64,000 bases of DNA, from positions 101,299,354-101,363,353 of the forward strand of contig OY821521.1 of the NCBI GenBank assembly GCA_963682025.1. Direction: 5' to 3'. This document shows, piece by piece, positions 58,151-64,000 of this stretch. Every line of letters starts with the position of its first letter. Within the stretch, counting starts at the first letter, position 1. The position numbers and the translations under genes were made by a program. The notes below the pieces were generated by a model. It saw only the letters and a list, made by a program, of their open reading frames with translations. It did no database searches and was not told where the DNA came from. The DNA is from Cordilura impudica. Taxonomy: Eukaryota; Arthropoda; Insecta; Diptera; Scathophagidae.

Positions 58151-58928
58151 CGGTGGCATGACATAACGTCTAAGAGTGCCACTTTCATTTGTGACATAAT
58201 GTCTATAGAAGCAATGACTTAAAGCCTACAGACATTATGGCACTTTTACGAGTGACATAATGTCTAAAGCATTTCAAATCTTGTAAACGTGGTAAAAGTG
58301 CCGTTATTTTCCCTTTTACAAAATGTTTAAATTAGATGTAAACATTCCGCAAAAGGGAATAATATTAATAATAATAATAACATTCTGTAATGTCTTCCCG
58401 GAGACACTTAAGTTAAGTATTGAAATCTGGCTTCGCATACAAAAGTTTTTCTGCGTGGCGGCCTGCGGCCGCGCTTAAGGGTTTTCTCCTCCAGTAGGAC
58501 GCGGCAGGTGGCTTCGCTGAATAAAGTTTTCCTGCGTACGTCACAAGAATAAAAAAATGTCTTTTCCCTGCAAACATTTCAAAATTTGCTCAAGCTGTTT
58601 GGATATTTTGGATAAAAAATCTCAAAGTAACAATTCGCCTTTGCTTTGTCCTTATTGCAAGCAAATTGCTGAAACAAATTTAAAAATATTTCAATAAATT
58701 GCTATTATTTGTATTCCATTTAACTAAATTGTTATTTTACTAAATTGTTATTATTTGCTCTAAAGTGTATTAAAGTTTAAAAAAATTTCAATAAATTGTT
58801 ATTATTTGTATTCCATCCATAACAAAATGAATTGTTATTATTTCCATTGCATCAAATCAATATTTTAGAATTCTGAGTGTCATAGTGTCTATAGACATTA
58901 TGTCCTTAGACGTTATATCACGCCACCG
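58151..58928. mobile_element. Inner nested element with CGGTGGC inverted ends
   Basis: Left end CGGTGGCATGACATAACGTC (58151-58170); right end is the complement of CGGTGGCGTGATATAACGTC. Flanked by TAAAAAA on both sides (58144-58150, 58929-58935). Sub-terminal GTGACATAATGTCTA words recur four times near both ends. The centre (58,440-58,560) is strikingly GC-rich with the perfect-arm palindrome GCGGCCTGCGGCCGC at about 58,459, unlike anything else in the window. It carries one small RING-like frame. Confidence 0.75.
58557..58697 (+). CDS. Small RING-finger-like ORF inside the nested element
   Basis: 46 codons from ATG (58,557) to TAA. The spacing is C5-x-H7-x3-C11-x2-C14-x16-C31-x2-C34, with words PCKHFKICSSC and CPYCKQI, which fits the second half of a C3HC4 RING. 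The frame is open upstream to about 58,524 without an ATG and contributes CVRH, where a first CxxC pair would be expected. It may therefore be a decayed RING rather than a complete one. RING fingers of this compact C-terminal type occur in IAP-like E3 ligases and in many insect large DNA viruses; which source applies here cannot be told from this fragment. Expression is unproven. Confidence 0.4.
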   Translation: MSFPCKHFKICSSCLDILDKKSQSNNSPLLCPYCKQIAETNLKIFQ

Positions 58929-59452
58929 TAAAAAAGTAGTCCGGCTCACTAAAATTATATTGAAGAAATTTGTCCCTACTGCCGTGCAAAGGTTGAAGAT
59001 ACACTTCAGATATATTCTTAAATACATATGTACATATACATTTGAAAATATGAAACTGAATTTGATAAATGAATAATAATAAATACTAACGTTACTAAAT
59101 AAAACTGAATTTAAAAAAGAAAATATTCGATTTTTTTACATCATGGAAGTTTATAAAAGTTTATTAAAAAAAAAAAAAAAATGAAAATGAACCCCAAAAT
59201 ATGAAGTAAGGCCCACCAATATATGATATTGGGCCCCAAAAATTATTTGGGGCCCTTTTTCATTTTCTTGTTTGGGGTCCATTTTCATTACGAAAATGCA
59301 CCCCACATGAAGAAATGAAAAACGACCCCAAAATGGGAAAACAGGCCCCAAAATTTCGTGTTGTTGTTTTCCATACATTTTTTTGGGGCTCATTTTCATT
59401 TTTTTTTGGGGCCCATTTTCCTGGGGCCCATATTCATACCACCAAAATGTTA

Positions 59453-59760
59453 GCCTTAACATCCGGGTCAGTGCATATTTGGTCATTCATTATAAGACTT
59501 GGGATAGTAGAACTAGCATTATTTTTCTACTCTTTTTAACAAATGACCAAAAGCTCTTACCTCCTGGAGGAGCAGAAAGAACTTTAGCACGAGGATGCTG
59601 TTCGTAAAGAAATTTTTCGCGTCTTAGTACTGTGGCACATTCAGTTCTGGTCTTTATGCGTAGCAGGTCAAGGAATTTTTATTTTCACGCCAATATCTGA
59701 ATGCTTTATCTCTGGGTCTGACTGCATTTCTGCAAGTCTGGTTAAACCAAGGATGTGGAT
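59453..59760 (-). pseudogene. LINE relic, 5' part (linker before RT)
   Basis: The minus strand reads HPWFNQTCRNAVRPRDKAFR then YWRENKNSLTCYA, the linker typical of jockey-like LINEs between endonuclease and RT. It continues into TDPDVKANI at the foldback insertion. The endonuclease itself is missing; the element stops at the 3' flank of ETFBKMT. Confidence 0.65.
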
Positions 59761-59818
59761 GTTACATATATCAAACCAATATTAGCTAATTACAAAAAAT
59801 AAAATTTATTAAACAATT

Positions 59819-60939
59819 TCAGCGAAATCTCCAAACATTAACATTTGTAAAACCTCTATTTTCTATGCAACAATTTTCAGTTAACTCATAAGTGGCCAAT
59901 TTGTTCATAAAATTCAAACGGTTCTCGGTTAAACCATGACGACCAGGATCTCCAATAAAAATCAGCTTTCCCTCACTGCTGCATTTATGTAGCCATGGTA
60001 ATAGGATTTCGGCAATTTCTTCGTCATAAAATAAGTCACCAATAAATATAATGTCCTCGAGAATTTTACCCCCAATTAGATTATCGGTAGAAATTCGTAA
60101 TTTTTCAATATCAATTTTATTTAGTTTGGCATTCAATGAGGCAGCGTAACTGGCAGCTAAAAAATAAACATCAACAAAATTAAACTACCCAGTCAGAATG
60201 ATTCTATAATCTGTTTAAAAATTATTGATCGTATAACTTTTGCGGCTGAAAGTGCTTTGCCATCGTCCAATAAACAACCGTTGTTAATGTTGTAACAAAA
60301 AAAGGAATGCTTTGCAAGCGATTAGTTTTTAGTACAAAACTGCTTTATAAACTTATTATCGGGAATTGTTTGACACATGTATTCTTAAACAAGTACTGAA
60401 AAAACACTTTTTGCCACCTTTGGAAAAACGTTCTGAATAAGTATAATTTATTATACCATTGACAATTTCTGACTTGGTAGTTGTGTAAATAATTTGAATA
60501 TTCACATCGACTACTCACCTTCATCAATATCATTAGCTAGAGCATATTTGGCATTTTTCATAATGGCAGCTATAGAAGTAGCACCGCAGCCACTGCCTAT
60601 ATCAAGTATAGACTTACCAGTTACTACATCAGAGTTTTCTAAAACAAATCTGAACAAATTTAATGGGGAAAATATTTACATCTACTTATCATTTTAGTTG
60701 CTTCTGTTAAATTACTTGCTAAGTGCTTGTCCTCCTGGCCAATAGAACGCCCAAAATGGATCTTTTACAAATATTTTGTCCTCTTCGCGTAATAGTGGCT
60801 CATGAAATAGACGACATTCTGGTGTAATTAAATGCAACTGTATTTCTGGTGTTAAATGTTCACGGGATATTTTCGTTTCCTTCAAAATATTTTCTTCTAT
60901 AAGTTTATTTTGTAATCTAATGGAGACAAATGAAAACAT
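59819..60939 (-). CDS. ETFBKMT: ETF-beta lysine methyltransferase (METTL20-type), complete gene
   Basis: Seven-beta-strand, S-adenosylmethionine-dependent methyltransferase of the mitochondrial matrix. The family methylates two lysines of the beta subunit of electron-transfer flavoprotein and tunes electron flow from acyl-CoA dehydrogenases. Exons on the minus strand: 60939-60716, 60649-60519, 60156-59819. They total 693 bases, 230 aa, with GT..AG introns of 66 and 362 bp. Motifs: HLTPEIQLHLITPECRLF near residue 30; PFWAFYWPGGQALSK at 61-75; SAM-binding motif I SILDIGSGCGATSIAA at 88-103; LANDIDE closing strand 2; GDLFYDEE at 158-165, the family-specific motif; FIGDPGRHGL; C-terminal NVNVWRFR. 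The N-terminus (MFSFVSIRLQNKL) is short but could act as a mitochondrial signal; the human protein is 262 aa. A minus-strand AATAAA at 59,810-59,805 would give a 3' UTR of only tens of bases. It converges on Br140. Confidence 0.92.
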
Positions 60940-61039
60940 AGCATTATTAATATTATTTATCTTAAGTCAGTTTTATAAAATATTGTTAATCTGCCTAATA
61001 CAGTTAGAAAGTAAATATTTCAATACTTCGTCTTTTTAA

Positions 61040-62088
61040 ACTCTTTCTTTTAACTCATACTCTCTGTCTGTCTGCCATGGGTGGACCCCATTCCCCCTCA
61101 TCCAATTGATCTGAAACTTGGCCCATAGTCTTGTTGTGACTAAATATTAACTTTGACTTAGTCATGCACAGTCACGCATGGTCACACGCAGCCACGGGGT
61201 GATCTAAATGTCATTTCCCCTCATCCGATCGATCTGAAACTTAGTCCATACACTTGCTGTGAAAAAAAGATTTACTTTGACTTAGTCACGCACAGTCACG
61301 TATGGTCACGCGCACTCACGTAGTGATGTAAAACCCATTTCCCCCTATCCGATCGATCTGAAACTTGGCCGACAGACTTGCTGTGAAAAAATATTAAGTT
61401 TGACATAGTCACGCACAGTCACGCATAGTCACGCACAGTCACGGAGTGATCTAAATGTCATTTTCCTTCATCCGATCGATCTGAAACTTGGTACATACAC
61501 TTGCTGTGGAAAAAAGATTAACTTTGACTTAGTCACGCACAGTCACGCACAGTCACGCACAGTCACGTAGTGATCTAAAACCCATTTCACCTTATCCGAT
61601 CGATCTGAAACTTGGTCGATAGACTAGCTGTGAAAAAAGATTAACTTTGACATAGTCGCGCACAGTCACGCATAGTCACGCACAGTCACGGAGTGATCTA
61701 AATGTAATTTCATTTATCCGATCGATCTGAAACTTGGTCCATAATCTTGTTGTAACTATAGATTAATTTTGGGGTAGTCACGCACAGTCACGCATAGTCA
61801 CGCGCAGTCACGGAGTGATCTAAATGTCATTTCCCCTATCCGATCGATCTGAAACTTGGTCGATAGACTTACTGTGAATAAAAGATTAACTTTGACTTAG
61901 TCAAGCACAGTCAGACATAGTCTCGCACAGTCACTGAGAGATTAAAACCCCACTTCCCCTCATCCGATGGATCTGAAAGTTTGTCCTTAGACTTGTTGTG
62001 GCCAAAGATTAATTTTAAGATAGTCACATACAGTCACCCACATTCGCGGAGATATTCAAAACTCATATCCGTAAGGAAAGAAAGAGTT
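61040..62088 (+). mobile_element. TTAA-flanked satellite-bearing element, copy 3 (complete)
   Basis: Ends ACTCTTTCTTTTAACTCATA and GTAAGGAAAGAAAGAGTT, flanked by TTAA at 61036-61039 and 62089-62092. After GTCTGTCTGCCATGGGTGGA the body is a regular tandem array: TCC(G/A)AT(C/T)GATCTGAAA-type sites at about 61101, 61224, 61348, 61471, 61595, 61717, 61839 and 61963, a spacing of 122-124 bp. Each monomer has several CACGCACAGTCACG-like runs and an AAAGATTAACTTTGACTTAG segment. Non-coding. Confidence 0.8.
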
Positions 62089-62126
62089 TTAATAAAAACT
62101 TTTTTTTTTATTGGTAAGATTATTAA

Positions 62127-62246
62127 ACTCTTTCTTTTAACTCTTACTCTATGTCTGTCTGTCTGCCATGGGTGGACCCAATTCCACCTTATCCAATTGA
62201 TCTGAAACTTGGCCCATAGTCTTGTCGTGACTACAGATTAATTTTT
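62127..62246 (+). mobile_element. TTAA-flanked satellite-bearing element, truncated copy 4
   Basis: TTAA (62123-62126), then ACTCTTTCTTTTAACTCTTA, GTCTGTCTGTCTGCCATGGG and one half monomer ending GACTACAGATTAATTTT, where it stops abruptly in a TAA-rich run. Begins 35 bp after copy 3. Confidence 0.7.
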
Positions 62247-62449
62247 TAATAATAATAATAACAATTTTTTTTTAACATTTCAAAAGTTTTTTAAAAATTT
62301 GCATAAAAAAAGGATTAAAGTTATCAACAATGTTTTATAAAAAACGTCTGTCGAATAATAATGAATTTAAAATTAAATTAATTTACTAAATAACCTCTAT
62401 ATTTAAGTGTGACTTTTAAGTAATCTCTCAGTCTTCTTCTTTGTCACCA

Positions 62450-62800
62450 TTTAATATCTGAACTGTTTCCAGTTCTTCCAGTACTGGTTTACGGTGAGTT
62501 CATATTCTGAATTCTCTTAGAAATCTGAGTAGTAACTAGCTGAAAAATATTTGTTTGGATTTAGGTGTTTATACATCCTTGATGAGCTTTAATTTATGTG
62601 TGCAAATAACACCTAGGTAGGTAAATTCTGATGATATTTTGATTTCTGCATTGTTGAAACCCCATTTTTAATGACTAGCCAAGCAACCACCATTTCTAAA
62701 AAGAAGTATTTCCAATTTGCTAATATTAACATCCAGGCCTCATGAATTACAATATATCTCGATGTTTTTTATCAACACTAAATTAGGAAAGTGAATGGCG
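62450..62800 (-). pseudogene. Second LINE-type RT fragment
   Basis: The minus strand reads NIEIYCNS, then GLDVNISKLEILLFRNGGCL, KWGFNNAEIKISSEFTYLGV and ICTHKLKL. The K.E.L.FRNGG...KW..N..I.....F.YLGV pattern marks the RT thumb region of a LINE clade different from the jockey-like ones here. Stops interrupt it. Confidence 0.6.
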
Positions 62801-62921
62801 TATGATTAACAAAATTCGACAAACCTGGAATTGCCTGTTTTCTTGAACTAATTAAAAAAACAAAATTTAAATATTGTTAAAACTGTTGATACCCGATTAA
62901 AGTATATAAAATTCTAAAATT

Positions 62922-64000
62922 TTGTCGTCAAACATATATCCATTTCCAGTTATGGAACATCAATCTATTTCATTTCCTTTTATAAAGACTTCGGATATCA
63001 AAAATAACTTAAAAACATTCAAGAATTCAACTAACGGAGGACTTGACGGTATTCCTAGCTGCATTTTAATCAACTGCGCCCAAACTTTGGCTGTTCCATT
63101 ATGCATTTTATTTAATTCATCCATTAAACATGGGCATTTTCCTACATTAGTGAAAGATTCATATATTATTCCTTTATTTAAATCTGGAAACAAATCGAAT
63201 GTAGCTAACTATAGAGGAATAGCTAAGCTTTGTGCTATTCCCAAACTATTTGAAAAATGTTTAACGGATAATCTCTCTCATCAACATGGTTTTCGTAAGG
63301 GGTGCTCTATTTCAACTAATATTTTACAACTTACAACTTTGGTAAATCGGGGTTTCGTCAATGGGCTACATACCGACGTTATTTATACTGACTTCAGTAA
63401 AGCTTTCGATAAAGTAAATCATGATCTTTTACTCAAAAAATTATATTTGATGGGCTTTACAGCAAACAGCATAAGCTGGATAAAATCTTACTTGATCAAC
63501 AGAAATCAACGAGTTTATTTTAATAATACTACTTCAAAGAATATTATAGTTAAATCTGGTGTGCCTCAAGGAAGTCATCTTGGACCAATTTTATTTACTC
63601 TTTTTATAAATGATCTACCAAGTATAATATAAGCCTCAAATGTTCTTATGTATGCTGATGATGTCAAGATTTTCTTAAGCTATAAGAATTATTGTGAACA
63701 AATTCACCTACAACATGATCTAAATAATTTTTATAGATGGTGCCACATAAATTTAATGGAATTAAATTTTAAAAAATGCAAACACATGCACTTTACTAGA
63801 AAATTAGGTGAATTTGGTTGTTACAAATTTGGAGATTACCAGTTGGAGCAAGTAAATAAAATCCTGGATCTGGGTGTTCTTTTAGATGCCAAATTAGAGT
63901 TTGTTCAACACATTTCGATGATAATTATTAAAGCACGTGGTGTACTGGCCTTCATTAAAAGATGGGCAAAGGAATTCAATGACCCTACAGTTACCAAACA
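62922..64000 (+). mobile_element. Jockey/I-type LINE RT, running off the window
   Basis: Same family as 250-3,240 but diverged. The open frame 62,922-63,632 contains PLFKSGNKSNVANYRGIAKL, HQHGFRKGCSISTNIL, YTDFSKAFDKVNHDLLLKKL and SGVPQGSHLGPILF. An in-frame TAA at 63,630 cuts the RT just before the catalytic VLMYADDVKIF, which continues in the same frame, followed by LNFKKCKHMHFTRKL and LDLGVLLDAKLEFVQHI. Apart from this stop the RT looks nearly intact, so it is a younger copy than the one at the left edge. No endonuclease is visible upstream, so it is 5' truncated. Confidence 0.85.

Larger units (their letters stand above)
57588..59443. mobile_element. Foldback/MULE-like element inserted in the LINE relic
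   Basis: Flanked by a perfect 9 bp duplication AAAATGTTA (57579-57587 and 59444-59452). The left end is GGCGCTATGAATATGGGCCC. The right end is the complement of GGTGGTATGAATATGGGCCC, and the match extends through CCAGGAAAATGG. Both ends continue as arrays of GGGGCCCATTTTCATT-like units (57,600-57,870 left, 59,180-59,430 right), inverted relative to each other. Removing the insert and one duplication rejoins the LINE frame (PDVKANILAELFA). Long inverted ends made of short tandem units plus a 9 bp duplication are the hallmark of Drosophila Foldback elements, which are related to MULEs. The core carries a second element at 58,151-58,928. Confidence 0.85.

Noticed and set aside
58885..59076. 63-codon frame overlapping the right end of the inner nested element
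   Set aside because: Begins in the inverted end and runs into AT-rich sequence; no domain, likely chance.
1..64000. LTR retrotransposon or endogenous virus
   Set aside because: No paired long direct repeats, primer binding site, protease or integrase signature seen; all RT fragments are of the non-LTR type.

Overview
The window is nuclear DNA of a higher fly, most likely a calyptrate such as a blow fly or house-fly relative. Evidence: very AT-rich sequence, three intron-containing genes whose proteins match insect families throughout, 60-190 bp introns with GT..AG borders, and a dense load of insect-type transposon relics (jockey-like LINEs, Tc1/mariner, pogo, Transib, DINE-1-like repeats, MITEs, a tRNA-derived SINE). 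Nothing looks bacterial, and I saw no CRISPR, operon or intact provirus. The species call is inference.

Layout. 1-6.5 kb: decayed LINE on the minus strand, a TTAA-flanked repeat, a LINE ORF1 relic, a DINE-1-like repeat and a 0.95 kb A-rich minisatellite. 7.6-12.5 kb, minus: Incenp (inner centromere protein), seven coding exons, 934 aa by my splicing; its third intron holds a satellite-bearing repeat with a hAT-like fold-back element nested inside. 12.5-21.4 kb: a 9 kb divergent intergenic region full of MITEs and carrying a SINE. 21.5-50.2 kb, plus: Br140 (BRPF1 orthologue), four coding exons, 1486 aa; its last intron is 22.9 kb and is a transposon graveyard (several Tc1/mariner relics, a RAG1-like Transib relic, a jockey-like LINE split by a DINE-1-like repeat, pogo, mariner, MITEs). 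50.2-56.4 kb: AT-rich downstream DNA and repeats. 56.4-59.8 kb: a LINE relic split by a foldback/MULE-like element with a 9 bp target duplication, which itself contains another inserted element carrying a small RING-like ORF. 59.8-60.9 kb, minus: ETFBKMT, the mitochondrial ETF-beta lysine methyltransferase, three exons, 230 aa. 61-62.2 kb: TTAA repeat with eight regular 123-124 bp monomers. 62.4-64 kb: two LINE relics, the last running off the window.

The three host genes are housekeeping genes without an evident joint pathway: Incenp scaffolds the Aurora B chromosomal passenger complex, Br140 scaffolds the MOZ/MORF-type (Enok) histone acetyltransferase complex, ETFBKMT methylates a mitochondrial electron-transfer flavoprotein subunit. 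Incenp and Br140 are divergent; Br140 and ETFBKMT are convergent. In all three genes the summed exon lengths are a multiple of three and every junction restores a conserved protein block, which is the best internal evidence that the models are right.

The most interesting material is in the repeats: nested insertions whose empty sites can be read from sister copies, a satellite array carried by a TTAA element, a recognisable RAG1-type transposase, and a GC-rich palindrome plus RING-like ORF inside a doubly nested element.
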